A stretch of 34,624 nucleotides of DNA from Bacillus sp. AFS073361 (lineage in GTDB: Bacteria > Bacillota > Bacilli > Bacillales > Cytobacillaceae): the NCBI RefSeq assembly GCF_002567005.1, contig NZ_NUZU01000003.1, forward strand, positions 1 through 34,624. Reading direction: 5' to 3'. This document shows, piece after piece, positions 24,772 through 31,919 of the stretch (positions are counted from its first letter, which is position 1; every line of letters begins with the position of its first letter). A model generated the notes under the pieces. The model was given only the letters and a program-made list of their open reading frames with translations. It did no database searches and was not told the DNA's origin. Made by a program: the position numbers and the translations under genes.

Positions 24772-25362
24772 ATGAATTACCTTATCGAACATTTTGGATA
24801 TTTTGGAATTATAATAGCATTAATTGGAGGAATTGTAGGTCTCCCCATTCCTGATGAAATTCTTTTAACATATGTCGGCTATAATGTGTTTCAAGGAGAA
24901 TTATCTTACATACTCTCATTATTGAGTGCTTTTGTTGGAGCAACCGGTGGCATTTCGCTTAGCTACTTTATTGGTTATAAGTTCGGTTTGCCGCTAATAA
25001 AAAAGATTGGCCCTAAGGTTCACATTACAGAAGAAAAAATCGATAGAACGAAAAATTTATTTAAAAGAGTGGGACCTCCGCTCATAATAATAGGCTATTT
25101 TATTCCTGGTGTTCGACATCTTACTGCATATGTAGCAGCCCTTAACAACTTCCCTTTTAGTAAATTTTCTTTGTATGCTTTTTCTGGGGCAATCCTTTGG
25201 AGTTTTACTTTTATCACATTAGGAATAAAACTAGGAGAAAAATGGGGACAAGTTGAACTATATATGTCAAAATACAGTATTTATTTCATCTTGTTCTTTC
25301 TCCTACTCTCAGTTAGTGTCTATTTTTTATGGAGACGAAAACAGAAACTTGGAAGAGTGTGA
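24772..25362 (+). CDS. DedA family membrane protein
   Basis: A 196-residue polytopic membrane protein. The N-terminal IEHFGYFGI, the GLPIPDEILLTYVGY reentrant block, FVGATGGISLSYFIGYKFG and the GYFIPGVRHLTAYVAAL block are the DedA/SNARE-associated signatures. The conserved Glu (PDE) and Arg (GVRH) are present; members are proton-motive-force-dependent and several flip undecaprenyl phosphate or phosphatidylethanolamine. ATG 24772 (MNYLIEHFGY) is preferred, since GTGGAG is 6 bases upstream; an ATG at 24754 is in frame but close to its purine run. The gene stands alone and ends before a bidirectional hairpin. Confidence 0.88.
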   Translation: MNYLIEHFGYFGIIIALIGGIVGLPIPDEILLTYVGYNVFQGELSYILSLLSAFVGATGGISLSYFIGYKFGLPLIKKIGPKVHITEEKIDRTKNLFKRVGPPLIIIGYFIPGVRHLTAYVAALNNFPFSKFSLYAFSGAILWSFTFITLGIKLGEKWGQVELYMSKYSIYFILFFLLLSVSVYFLWRRKQKLGRV

Positions 25363-25470
25363 ATCTGGAATGCCTGAACCACCTCGAGATATGGCCGAAC
25401 AAGTAGGGGATTTGTTAGAGAGGGTCTTTTATGTTTACAGCTATAGATTGAAATATAAATAAATATAAAA

Positions 25471-25516
25471 TAAGCACTTTCTTAGTAACAAGATGCCTTC
25501 TTAGAAAGTGCTTTAA
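25471..25516. terminator. Bidirectional terminator between dedA and tauE
   Basis: TAAGCACTTTCTTA pairs with TTAGAAAGTGCTTTA (at least 10 bp) around an 18-nt loop; A/T-rich flanks on both sides. The 224 bases from 25363 to 25586 otherwise contain no supported gene. Confidence 0.75.
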
Positions 25517-25586
25517 AAATTACAAATGAAAAATGATCCTATATTTCTAAATGAAAATGATAAATTTTCTGAAATAATACCAAAAA

Positions 25587-26363
25587 CTATAAAATTCCAA
25601 TCCAAGTCTTCACGGCAGTAACCAAAATTAAACTTCCCAAAATGACTTGCAACACTTTGGTATTCACTCTTTTCCCAGTGTTTGCTCCAATTGGTGAAGC
25701 TATTAAACTAGCAGCGACCATGATAAGTGAAGGTAAAATTGGCACTTGTCCTGTTGCGATTTTACCCGAAACAGCCCCAATCGACGAAATAAGTGTAATG
25801 GCTAAGGAAGAGGCAATGGTCATCCTTGTTGGAATCTTTAACACAACAAGCATGATAGGTACTAACAGAAAAGCCCCCCCTGCCCCAACAATACCAGCTC
25901 CAATCCCAACGATAAAGGCGAATAGTGCAGCATACCACTTATTAAACTTCACTTGTTCCAAAGGAGTATCATCGATTCCTTTTTTCGGTACAAACATCAT
26001 GATAACGGCAATCAACGCTAAAATACCATACACGATATTAATTCCGCTTTCCGGTATGTGCGTAGAACCGAATCCCCCAATAAAACTTCCGATCAAAATA
26101 CTTATTCCCATATAGGCAATCAGAGTTTTATTTAAGAATCCTCCTTTACGGTAAGCCATAACACCGCCAATTGTCGCAAAGAAAACTTGGATAGCCGTAA
26201 TCCCTGAGACTTCATGTGCTGTAAAATGACCTACCCCCAGTAAAACCGGAATGTACAATAACATTGGGAAATTAATAATTGCACCGCCAATACCTAACAT
26301 CCCTGATATAAATGATCCAACAAATCCAATTAGGAAGATCGAAATGAAAAAACTAATATCCAT
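25587..26363 (-). CDS. TauE/SafE family permease (sulfite/sulfonate exporter-like)
   Basis: A 258-residue protein with about eight transmembrane helices. It has the two TauE/SafE repeats: [20 protein letters not shown] near the N-terminus and [19 protein letters not shown] in the second half. Members export small sulfur oxyanions such as sulfite or sulfoacetate. In S. aureus a TauE protein accompanies the CstR-regulated sulfide-detoxification genes, which matches this neighbourhood, so export of sulfite or thiosulfate made by the adjacent enzymes is likely. ATG 26363 is set by AAAAGGGGG; the longer frame (26408) would overlap the terminator of the upstream gene. Confidence 0.88.
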   Translation of the reverse strand: MDISFFISIFLIGFVGSFISGMLGIGGAIINFPMLLYIPVLLGVGHFTAHEVSGITAIQVFFATIGGVMAYRKGGFLNKTLIAYMGISILIGSFIGGFGSTHIPESGINIVYGILALIAVIMMFVPKKGIDDTPLEQVKFNKWYAALFAFIVGIGAGIVGAGGAFLLVPIMLVVLKIPTRMTIASSLAITLISSIGAVSGKIATGQVPILPSLIMVAASLIASPIGANTGKRVNTKVLQVILGSLILVTAVKTWIGIL

Positions 26364-26377
26364 GATGTCCCCCTTTT

Positions 26378-26406
26378 GTAAAAAAGGGAACCCATACTGG
26401 TTCCCC
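26378..26406 (-). terminator. Terminator between the persulfide dioxygenase and tauE genes
   Basis: On the minus strand GGGAACC-AGTATG-GGTTCCC followed by TTTTTTAC. Since tauE starts 15 bases further, tauE must rely on read-through or a promoter not recognised here. Confidence 0.8.
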
Positions 26407-26433
26407 ATATTTTTAACTTTTTCAATCTAAAAG

Positions 26434-27561
26434 TTATCGAACTGCACAGCGGTTTGGACCAATTTCCATTTCTCGTTGTTGATCGAGGTCTGGATTGATT
26501 TTCCCCATATTGGTTTGACGAATTTCTTGATACGCGTTTGGCTGCGGGGGCAAGTTTTCCGTTACTATTCTTCTGAATTCATATTCGTCGTCGATATTTA
26601 AACCATGATTTTTCGCAAATAGTGTTCCTAATTTTTCTGCCACACTGCCATTTTCATTTAACTCATCAATTATCATAAAGTGAGCTGGTAGAACGATAAG
26701 TTCTTCTGATAATTCTCTGTAACGGTTATAAAGAGTTTCCCTTAAATCACCAACCCAGTCTTCTGCCATACCCGCTAGGTCCGGTCTTCCGATGGAATCA
26801 ATAAACAAAATATCACCAGAAAGCAGGAACTTTTCATCAATTACAAAGGAAGTGGAACCAATCGTGTGACCTGGAGAATACAATGCATGAATATTAATAA
26901 TAGAATTTCCGATAGTTACATCATTACCGTCTTCTAATGGTTGATAATTAAAGGTTACTTCTGTTGCATCCTTTGGTGGAAGCCAGTAGGTTGCCCCTGT
27001 TCTTTCAGCAATGGTACGTCCACCAGAAATATGGTCAGCATGAAGGTGTGTATCAAATACATGTGTAATTTTTGCACCGATACTTTCAGCAAAATTAAGA
27101 TAGCTATCAGTCATTCGTGTTGCATCAATCAGTGCTGCTGTACCGTTTGAAACCACCATGTAGGATAAACAGCCTTTACCGATCCGAACAAACTGATATA
27201 TTTCGCCTTCATTATTTAGGTCTCCCACTTTAACCGGTTCTAAATATTCACTCCATGCTTTCATTCCCCCCTGAAGGTATGACACGTTTAACCCAGCATC
27301 CGATAACATTTCTGCCACCATTACTGATGAGCCTTCCTTCGCACAAACAACCACTACTTCTTTATCAGTAGGAACTTTATCTATAATTTCTTCTACACCA
27401 TCAAGCAATTCAAAATAGGGAATATTGAAATAATCAAAGTTTTCGCCTTCGATTTTCCAACCGTTAAAATCACTTTCATTCCGAACATCAAGTATAAATA
27501 ACTCTTCTTTATTAAATACTTTTTTCGTTACTTCTTTTGAAGTCATTACGTTAACCGCCAT
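26434..27561 (-). CDS. Rhodanese-metallo-beta-lactamase fusion, persulfide dioxygenase (CstB/ETHE1 type)
   Basis: A 375-residue two-domain enzyme. Residues 1-110 form a rhodanese domain with catalytic C73 ([11 protein letters not shown]). Residues 115-375 form an MBL domain with HLHADH (H172, H174, D176, H177), H232 (SPGHTIG), D250 (LSGDILF) and H294 (PAHF). The IGRPDL block and the tail [13 protein letters not shown] mark the ETHE1-like persulfide dioxygenase group, which oxidises a persulfide to sulfite with O2 and an iron centre. The rhodanese would then combine sulfite and persulfide to thiosulfate. S. aureus CstB has its active rhodanese at the C-terminus, so the domain order here is the reverse. 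AGGGGG 9 bases before ATG overlaps a CstR-like palindrome. Confidence 0.9.
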   Translation of the reverse strand: MAVNVMTSKEVTKKVFNKEELFILDVRNESDFNGWKIEGENFDYFNIPYFELLDGVEEIIDKVPTDKEVVVVCAKEGSSVMVAEMLSDAGLNVSYLQGGMKAWSEYLEPVKVGDLNNEGEIYQFVRIGKGCLSYMVVSNGTAALIDATRMTDSYLNFAESIGAKITHVFDTHLHADHISGGRTIAERTGATYWLPPKDATEVTFNYQPLEDGNDVTIGNSIINIHALYSPGHTIGSTSFVIDEKFLLSGDILFIDSIGRPDLAGMAEDWVGDLRETLYNRYRELSEELIVLPAHFMIIDELNENGSVAEKLGTLFAKNHGLNIDDEYEFRRIVTENLPPQPNAYQEIRQTNMGKINPDLDQQREMEIGPNRCAVR

Positions 27562-27568
27562 TCTCTAT

Positions 27569-27584
27569 TTACCCCCTATGGTAT
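27569..27584. promoter_or_regulatory. CstR-like operator before the persulfide dioxygenase gene
   Basis: TTACCCCCTATGGTAT, a palindrome of the type (A)TACCnnnnnGGTAT, covering the ribosome binding site of the gene starting at 27561. A TATAAA (minus strand) just upstream may be its -10. Confidence 0.65.
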
Positions 27585-27648
27585 TTTTATAGTTAAAAAA
27601 ATAGGCTAATTAAAACATTTGCTTTTGTAAAACCATCTGCAAAATGAT

Positions 27649-28227
27649 TTATTTAAGGTCAATACCAATTGTTTTACCTTTCCACCCGCTCATACCTGGT
27701 ACCACATTATTTACATTTGTAAATCCATTTTGTGATAGTTTTTGAGCAGCAAGATCACTTCGATTTCCTGTGCGGCAAACTACAAAAATTTCATCCTGCT
27801 TATTAAGTTCATTTATTCTTTCTTCCAATTCACCTAAAGGAATTGAGGTCGCCCTTGGAATATGATTAAAAGCATATTCTGCAGCTTCTCTAACATCGAT
27901 AATGACGATTTTTTCATTTGCTTCAAGTTTTTTCTCAAGATCTTCATTATTGATAACATTTGGATGTTTCTTTTCAGCGGCATCATCATTAGAAGATTTG
28001 CGAAGATAATGTTTCAATACTTCGCCTTCTTCGATCGTTCCCAAATATTGATGACCTGAACTTTCAGCCCATGCTTTCATGTCTGCTTTGGATCCTTTGT
28101 CTGTCGCTTGGACTTCTAACACTCGTCCTGCCTCAAGGGTATTCATTGCTTTTTTTGTTTTAACAATCGGCATCGGACATGCTAATCCTTTAGCATCTAA
28201 AATTTCGTTTGATTTCAAGTTTTCCAA
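27649..28227 (-). CDS. TusA-rhodanese fusion (CstA-like sulfur carrier)
   Basis: A 192-residue protein. Residues 7-76 are a TusA/SirA domain with the carrier cysteine C17 (AKGLACPMPIVKTKK). Residues 95-190 are a rhodanese with active C151 (VVCRTGNRS). Such fusions pass a persulfide sulfur along protein cysteines. S. aureus CstA also fuses sulfurtransferase domains; here the DsrE-type and extra TusA modules are separate genes just upstream. The ATG follows GGAGGAAAT, and a CstR-like operator begins 16 bases upstream. A likely promoter on the minus strand is TTGAAT-18-TAATAC (28256-28284). Confidence 0.88.
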   Translation of the reverse strand: MENLKSNEILDAKGLACPMPIVKTKKAMNTLEAGRVLEVQATDKGSKADMKAWAESSGHQYLGTIEEGEVLKHYLRKSSNDDAAEKKHPNVINNEDLEKKLEANEKIVIIDVREAAEYAFNHIPRATSIPLGELEERINELNKQDEIFVVCRTGNRSDLAAQKLSQNGFTNVNNVVPGMSGWKGKTIGIDLK

Positions 28228-28243
28228 TTTTATTTCCTCCTAT

Positions 28244-28259
28244 ATACCTATAAGGGTAT
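28244..28259. promoter_or_regulatory. CstR-like operator before the TusA-rhodanese gene
   Basis: ATACCTATAAGGGTAT, overlapping the putative -10 of the TusA-rhodanese gene and adjoining its ribosome binding site. Confidence 0.7.
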
Positions 28260-28291
28260 TATTTTTCTTAAAAAAATTTATTCAACTCTTT

Positions 28292-28771
28292 TTAAATAAA
28301 CAGATTGACATTCCCTTCCTCTGCATCTCCTAAATACGCAGCAACTCCTGCATATTCAATTGATTCTAATAACTCTTCCTGTTTAAGACCTAACAAATCC
28401 ATTGTCATGGTACATGCTACTAGTTTTACATCTTGTTCCTGTGCCATTTCGATTAATTGTGGCAGTGGCATCGCGTTATGTTTTTTCATAATATCCTTAA
28501 TCATTTTAGGACCGAAACCGGCAAAATTCATTTTAGAAAGACCCATTTTATCTGCGCCTCTAGGCATCATTTTTCCAAACATTTTCTCCATAAATCCTTT
28601 TTTCACCGGAACATGTTCATTTTTACGAAGGGCATTTAATCCCCAAAACGTGTGAAAAATGGTTACTTCATGGTCATAAGCAGCTGCACCATTCGCAATG
28701 ATATAGGCTGCCATTGCTTTATCGTAATCCCCACTGAATAATACGATTGTTGTTTTTTTCTTTTCTGTCAT
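28292..28771 (-). CDS. DsrE/DsrF-like sulfur-relay protein
   Basis: A 159-residue protein of the DsrE/F/H-like (DsrE2, 'peroxiredoxin family') group: TTIVLFSGDYDKAMAAYIIA at the start, then VTIFHTFWGLNAL, and C120 in KLVACTMTMDLLGL as the presumed sulfur-accepting residue. A methionine-rich stretch (MEKMFGKMMP, near 61-70) is notable. It is expected to accept persulfide sulfur from the neighbouring TusA proteins. GGAGG precedes the ATG by 7 bases, and a CstR-like operator lies 21 bases upstream. The 54-bp gap from tusA and the operator suggest an additional promoter. Confidence 0.85.
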   Translation of the reverse strand: MTEKKKTTIVLFSGDYDKAMAAYIIANGAAAYDHEVTIFHTFWGLNALRKNEHVPVKKGFMEKMFGKMMPRGADKMGLSKMNFAGFGPKMIKDIMKKHNAMPLPQLIEMAQEQDVKLVACTMTMDLLGLKQEELLESIEYAGVAAYLGDAEEGNVNLFI

Positions 28772-28792
28772 GTAATAACCTCCTGATGTTTT

Positions 28793-28808
28793 ATACCTAA
28801 TAGGGTAT
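28793..28808. promoter_or_regulatory. CstR-like operator before the DsrE-like gene
   Basis: ATACCTAATAGGGTAT. On the minus strand a TATAAT overlaps its upstream edge. Confidence 0.7.
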
Positions 28809-28825
28809 TATATTAGTCAAAAAAA

Positions 28826-29053
28826 TTATCCTTTTTTAATCCAAAATTTTAAGATATTAGCTTCTTCTTCGTGTTTCAACAATTCATGACCACCTGATTT
28901 AGCCCAGGCTGCTAGGTCGTTCTTAGCACCTTTATCTGTTGTATGAATTTCTAAAACTTCACCAGAATCAATTTCATTAATCGCCTTTTTTGTTTTTACA
29001 ATTGGCATTGGACATGCTAAACCTTTTGCATCTAATACTTTCACAATTTTCAT
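28826..29053 (-). CDS. Stand-alone TusA-type sulfur carrier
   Basis: A 75-residue TusA/SirA-like protein with carrier cysteine C14 in DAKGLACPMPIVKTKK. It closely resembles the TusA domain of the nearby TusA-rhodanese fusion (shared AKGLACPMPIVKTKKA and TTDKGAK/ATDKGSK blocks), so the two probably arose by duplication. GGAGG lies before the ATG. It has its own promoter (29101-29129) with a CstR-like operator immediately downstream of the -10. This is not the tRNA-thiolation TusA of enterobacteria in a strict sense; a persulfide relay role is inferred. Confidence 0.9.
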   Translation of the reverse strand: MKIVKVLDAKGLACPMPIVKTKKAINEIDSGEVLEIHTTDKGAKNDLAAWAKSGGHELLKHEEEANILKFWIKKG

Positions 29054-29084
29054 TGTTGAATTCCTCCTTGTGGCAAATTACCTC

Positions 29085-29099
29085 TACCCCTATGGGTAT
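29085..29099. promoter_or_regulatory. CstR-like operator before tusA
   Basis: TACCCCTATGGGTAT, directly downstream of the tusA -10 hexamer, so a bound repressor would block transcription start. Confidence 0.7.
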
Positions 29100-29100
29100 A

Positions 29101-29129
29101 ATATTATTGAAAATAAAAGAGGGTGTCAA
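29101..29129 (-). promoter_or_regulatory. Sigma-A promoter of tusA
   Basis: On the minus strand TTGACA (29124-29129), 17 bases, TAATAT (29101-29106). The -35 also lies in a small AGGGT-TGAC-ACCCT hairpin with a T-rich tail that may weakly terminate cstR. Confidence 0.8.
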
Positions 29130-29136
29130 CCCTTTT

Positions 29137-29400
29137 TTATCGACTTTTTACTAGCAAATTAACAGCTTCTTGTACCAATTCTTCCATGCTTTTTTCACCT
29201 GGTTCATTTGCTTTTTGAACGCATTCCACTAAATTGGAACTAACTATAACTCCAATAGTACGGTCGATAGCACTTCTTGTTGCAGATAACTGAGTGATAA
29301 CCTCTTTACAGTCCTTGTTTTCTTCCATCATTTTTAAAATTCCTCGTAGCTGTCCTTCGATACGTTTCACTCTATTTTTCATTTGATCATTGTATTCCAT
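29137..29400 (-). CDS. cstR: Persulfide-sensing CsoR-family repressor CstR
   Basis: An 87-residue all-helical repressor of the CsoR/RcnR family (KNRVKRIEGQLRGILKMM at the start). It has cysteines at C31 and C60, the same positions as the two sensing cysteines of S. aureus CstR. The histidine of copper-sensing CsoR (xHxxxC) is Asn here (SSNLVEC), so it should sense reactive sulfur and not Cu(I). C31 and C60 are expected to form di- or trisulfide links on persulfide stress and release the operator. GGAGGGAAAAACA precedes the ATG. The leader is about 170 bases long. Five matching palindromes in the region define the probable regulon. Confidence 0.93.
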   Translation of the reverse strand: MEYNDQMKNRVKRIEGQLRGILKMMEENKDCKEVITQLSATRSAIDRTIGVIVSSNLVECVQKANEPGEKSMEELVQEAVNLLVKSR

Positions 29401-29577
29401 TGTTTTTCCCTCCTTTACAATTAGTTTTTATTTTTAAGCTATTTTCTTCTTTCGAAAGTAAAGGTTATAATTTGACAATTATATCCTTTTATATAAATAA
29501 AAGTTGAACATGTTTCTGTTAATATTAAAAATGTCATGCAAACTTTCTTCAATGAAACAATATCATTGACAAGCTCT

Positions 29578-29606
29578 ATAATATACCCCTGCAGGTATGA
29601 TGTCAA
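29578..29606 (-). promoter_or_regulatory. cstR promoter with CstR-like operator in the spacer
   Basis: On the minus strand TTGACA (29601-29606), 17 bases, TATTAT (29578-29583). The spacer contains ATACCTGCAGGGGTAT (29583-29598 read on minus), a near-perfect CstR-type palindrome between -35 and -10, suggesting autoregulation. Confidence 0.85.
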
Positions 29607-29638
29607 TAAATTAATTTAAAAAATTACTTATAGAAGAA

Positions 29639-29666
29639 AATGACCGCAATTAATATGGCGGTCATT
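29639..29666 (-). terminator. Hairpin downstream of mhqO, possible terminator
   Basis: AATGACCGC/GCGGTCATT, 9-bp perfect stem, 10-nt loop; on the minus strand TTTTCTTCT follows. Confidence 0.55.
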
Positions 29667-29686
29667 GAAGGATATAATTAGTCAAA

Positions 29687-29716
29687 TGAGTCAATAGAAA
29701 ATTTCCTATTGACTCA
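29687..29716 (-). terminator. Second hairpin downstream of mhqO
   Basis: TGAGTCAATAG/CTATTGACTCA, 11-bp perfect stem with an 8-nt loop, 30 bases after the mhqO stop. A further TATTGACTC copy at 29726-29734 could form an alternative stem with the same left arm. The T-tail is weak on the minus strand and better on plus. Confidence 0.5.
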
Positions 29717-29745
29717 AATTTTTATTATTGACTCTTTTTTAAGAT

Positions 29746-30714
29746 TTAATTTATGTTCAATGGTCGTAATTTTTCTTCGATTTCTTTCCGATTTGGTTCC
29801 AAAAATGGTGGAAGTGATAGTTTTTCACCCATTGTTTCCATGGGCTCATCCGTAGCAAATCCTGGTGTATCCGTTGATAATTCAAATAAGATACCATTTG
29901 GTTCCCTGAAATATAAGGCCTTGAAGTAATACCGTTCTACTTTCCCTGAAGTCGGTAACCTGTATTCTTTTAAACGAGCTGCCCATTGATCATATTCTTC
30001 CTCATTCGGAATACGGAAGGCAACATGGTGAACACCTCCTCGACCTAAGCGGACTCTTGGCAAATCGGTTCTTGTTTCAATGTGAACCTCCGCTCCGCTG
30101 CCGCCTTCTGCAGTTGCATAAATCAATATATCTGGATAATTCCCTTCAAGTGAAGGATAAGAACCGGCAAAGCGAAAACCCATAACTTCTGTTAAAACAC
30201 CGATCGTTGGTTCTGCGATTGCCACGGTAAGGGTTACAGGTCCTAAACCTATAATGGCATGTTCCAGTGGTATGTCATCCCTTTGCCAAGGAATCCCAGC
30301 TCTCACACCATTTTCACCGTTATCGGCTACTAGAATTAAGCGAGTCCCCTCGAAATCTCTGAAAGCTAAAGTATCACGATTTGCCCTTTTTTGAATATCA
30401 TCATGTTCAACCTCAAATTGTTTAAATCGTTCTTTCCAAAATAACAATGAATCCGAATTTCTAACCCTTAGTGATACTGTAGAAATATCTGAAGTTCCCC
30501 TGTATGTTTGGCCGAGATGAGGAATATCAAAGAACGTAACCTCTGTTCCTGGGGTTCCTTCCGCGTCAGCATAGAAAAGATGATAGGATTCTGTATTATC
30601 TTGGTTAACAGTTTTCTTTACCAATCTCATTCCTAGAATTTTTGTATAAAAATCATAATTTTTTTCCGCTTTTCCAGTTAATATTGATACATGATGTAGT
30701 CCTAAGAGTTCCAT
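29746..30714 (-). CDS. Ring-cleaving dioxygenase, MhqO/MhqA family
   Basis: A 322-residue protein with two glyoxalase/VOC modules. The presumed metal ligands are in LGLHHVSILTG (module 1), GGVHHVAFRI (module 2) and GILFELSTDTPGF. The C-terminal DEPMETMGEKLSLPPF block is characteristic of the MhqO/MhqA/MhqE group, which in B. subtilis is induced by methylhydroquinone and catechol under MhqR. GAAGGAG lies before the ATG. It follows the DoxX gene by 60 bases without a terminator, so the two form an operon in the order doxX-mhqO (the B. subtilis order is mhqN-mhqO-mhqP). The paralogue at 31920-32858 shares the layout. The exact substrate is not settled in the family. Confidence 0.88.
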   Translation of the reverse strand: MELLGLHHVSILTGKAEKNYDFYTKILGMRLVKKTVNQDNTESYHLFYADAEGTPGTEVTFFDIPHLGQTYRGTSDISTVSLRVRNSDSLLFWKERFKQFEVEHDDIQKRANRDTLAFRDFEGTRLILVADNGENGVRAGIPWQRDDIPLEHAIIGLGPVTLTVAIAEPTIGVLTEVMGFRFAGSYPSLEGNYPDILIYATAEGGSGAEVHIETRTDLPRVRLGRGGVHHVAFRIPNEEEYDQWAARLKEYRLPTSGKVERYYFKALYFREPNGILFELSTDTPGFATDEPMETMGEKLSLPPFLEPNRKEIEEKLRPLNIN

Positions 30715-30774
30715 CTCCTATTCACTCCTTCGAAAGTTAAGTTCGTAAAATCATTTCATAAAAGACCAGATATT

Positions 30775-31173
30775 TTAGAATAAAATTGCATCTAAAGCAT
30801 ATTGACCGGGACCGATCAGAGCTACACCGATAGCAACTGCAAGTAGAGTTAGGTTATATTCATATCCATTAGCTGTGGCCCATAATCCGTTTGGCGCATG
30901 CACTTTAACAATAGACATTACCATAGTCCCAGCAATTATTATTCCTGCAAGTGGTGTTAATAGTCCTAATGCAAACAAAAGTCCCCCAATAAGTTCTGCC
31001 AATCCAGCGAAAAGAGCCATTGTTACCCCAGGTTTCATGCCAATAGATTCAAACCAGCCACCGGTTCCTTTCAATCCATATCCACCGAACCAACCAAATA
31101 ATTTCTGAGCACCGTGACCCACAAATAGTAATCCAATGACTAAACGAATGACTAATAAACCAATATTTATCAT
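30775..31173 (-). CDS. DoxX family membrane protein (MhqP-like)
   Basis: A 132-residue membrane protein with four hydrophobic segments: N-terminal INIGLLVIRLVIGLLFVGHG, then the GWFGGYGLKGTGGWF loop, FAGLAELIGGLLFALGLLTP and the C-terminal NLTLLAVAIGVALIGPG. These are standard DoxX blocks. In B. subtilis MhqP is a DoxX protein co-transcribed with mhqO and controlled by MhqR. The same control is very likely here because a perfect MhqR-type palindrome sits between the promoter and the ribosome binding site. The biochemical role is unclear; DoxX proteins are linked to quinone and thiol redox stress. Confidence 0.9.
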   Translation of the reverse strand: MINIGLLVIRLVIGLLFVGHGAQKLFGWFGGYGLKGTGGWFESIGMKPGVTMALFAGLAELIGGLLFALGLLTPLAGIIIAGTMVMSIVKVHAPNGLWATANGYEYNLTLLAVAIGVALIGPGQYALDAILF

Positions 31174-31194
31174 CTTTAAATCCTCCTAATTTTT

Positions 31195-31212
31195 TATCTC
31201 GATTTCGAGATA
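31195..31212. promoter_or_regulatory. MhqR-type operator of the doxX-mhqO unit
   Basis: TATCTCGA-TT-TCGAGATA, perfect 8-bp arms with a 2-nt centre, matching the MhqR box known from B. subtilis. It starts 2 bases downstream of the -10 hexamer. Confidence 0.88.
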
Positions 31213-31214
31213 AT

Positions 31215-31243
31215 AGTATAAAAAAAATGAATGTGCGAAACAA
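31215..31243 (-). promoter_or_regulatory. Promoter of doxX-mhqO
   Basis: On the minus strand TTGTTT (31238-31243), 17 bases, TATACT (31215-31220). Confidence 0.78.
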
Positions 31244-31250
31244 GTATGAT

Positions 31251-31268
31251 GAGCTGCCTCAGCAGCTC
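31251..31268 (-). terminator. Hairpin between flavin reductase gene and doxX promoter
   Basis: GAGCTGC-ctca-GCAGCTC, 7-bp perfect GC-rich stem 20 bases after the stop of the flavin reductase gene. There is no T-tract, so termination efficiency is doubtful. Confidence 0.45.
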
Positions 31269-31287
31269 GTTATTAACTTCTAAGGGT

Positions 31288-31896
31288 TCATTTAGGTCTG
31301 TCTATTTCAAAAATCTCACCGATTCTCGCATAATTATTACCAGCCAATCTGCTTACAGCTGCTAATCCCCTTGGATCTATCCTTCCATTTTCATAAATAT
31401 CATTGTCTACATGAAATTGAACAATTTTTCCTATAATAAAATCACACCCAGGTGTATCCGATCCACCTAATTCTAAAGAATGCTCCAATGTGCATTCCAT
31501 TCGAATTTTGGCTTCCTTAACACCTGGTACTGAAATTATTAGACTTTCAATAGGAGTTAAGTTTGCTAATTCTATCTCACTCTGGTCAGGAGGCAGGTTT
31601 GATGCTGTCTTGTTCACTTTTTCAACATTGCCTTCATCAACAATGTGAATGACAAATTCTTTAGATTCGATGATGTTTCTCGCTGTATCCTTCTGCCTCC
31701 CCGCTGAGCGCTGAATAGATAAAGAGATCATCGGAGGATTGGATGAGACGATATTAAAATAACTAAATGGCGCACCATTTAAAACACCGTCTTTTGAAAT
31801 CGTTGTGACGAAAGCAATTGGCCTAGGAATAATACTTCCTATTAAAAATTTATAATTTTCTCTTTCAGACATGGAAACTGGATCAATCGAAAGCAA
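31288..31896 (-). CDS. Flavin reductase-like (FMN-binding split-barrel) protein
   Basis: About 202 residues with the flavin reductase-like domain: IGSIIPRPIAFVTTISKDG, NGAPFSYFNIVSSNPPMIS, DTARNIIESKEFVIHIV and a terminal RLAGNNYARIGEIFE. Members bind FMN and use NAD(P)H or act as flavin-dependent oxidoreductases. The gene lies 23 bases downstream of a ring-cleaving dioxygenase gene and is clearly in its operon, so a role in quinone or aromatic reduction is likely. The start is ambiguous: AAAGGA is 10 bases before TTG 31896 (giving MLSIDPVSM, the usual family start) but only 1-2 bases before ATG 31905. I prefer TTG 31896. Confidence 0.82.
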   Translation of the reverse strand: MLSIDPVSMSERENYKFLIGSIIPRPIAFVTTISKDGVLNGAPFSYFNIVSSNPPMISLSIQRSAGRQKDTARNIIESKEFVIHIVDEGNVEKVNKTASNLPPDQSEIELANLTPIESLIISVPGVKEAKIRMECTLEHSLELGGSDTPGCDFIIGKIVQFHVDNDIYENGRIDPRGLAAVSRLAGNNYARIGEIFEIDRPK

Positions 31897-31919
31897 GGAT
31901 ATCATTTCCTTTCATTAAA

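Larger units (their letters stand above)
29401..29745. other. 345-bp intergenic region: cstR leader and promoter, mhqO 3' hairpins
   Basis: No gene is supported here. From left to right: about 170 bases of AT-rich cstR leader (29401-29571) without a clear structure; the cstR promoter with internal operator (29578-29606); a 9-bp hairpin AATGACCGC/GCGGTCATT (29639-29666); and a hairpin TGAGTCAATAG/CTATTGACTCA (29687-29716) followed by a second TATTGACTC copy (29726-29734). Confidence 0.7.

Noticed and set aside
25253..25462. 69-aa plus-strand frame overlapping the 3' end of dedA
   Set aside because: It is an out-of-frame reading of dedA without a ribosome binding site; the part beyond dedA shows no known motif.
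25642..26115. 157-aa frame antisense to the TauE/SafE gene
   Set aside because: The minus-strand protein has a clear family fold with conserved motifs; the antisense frame is low in complexity and has no such support.
29567..29582. TTGACA and TATAAT on the plus strand near 29567-29582
   Set aside because: The hexamers are only about 4-5 bases apart, so they cannot be one promoter. The minus-strand TTGACA-17-TATTAT pair at the same place explains the sequence.
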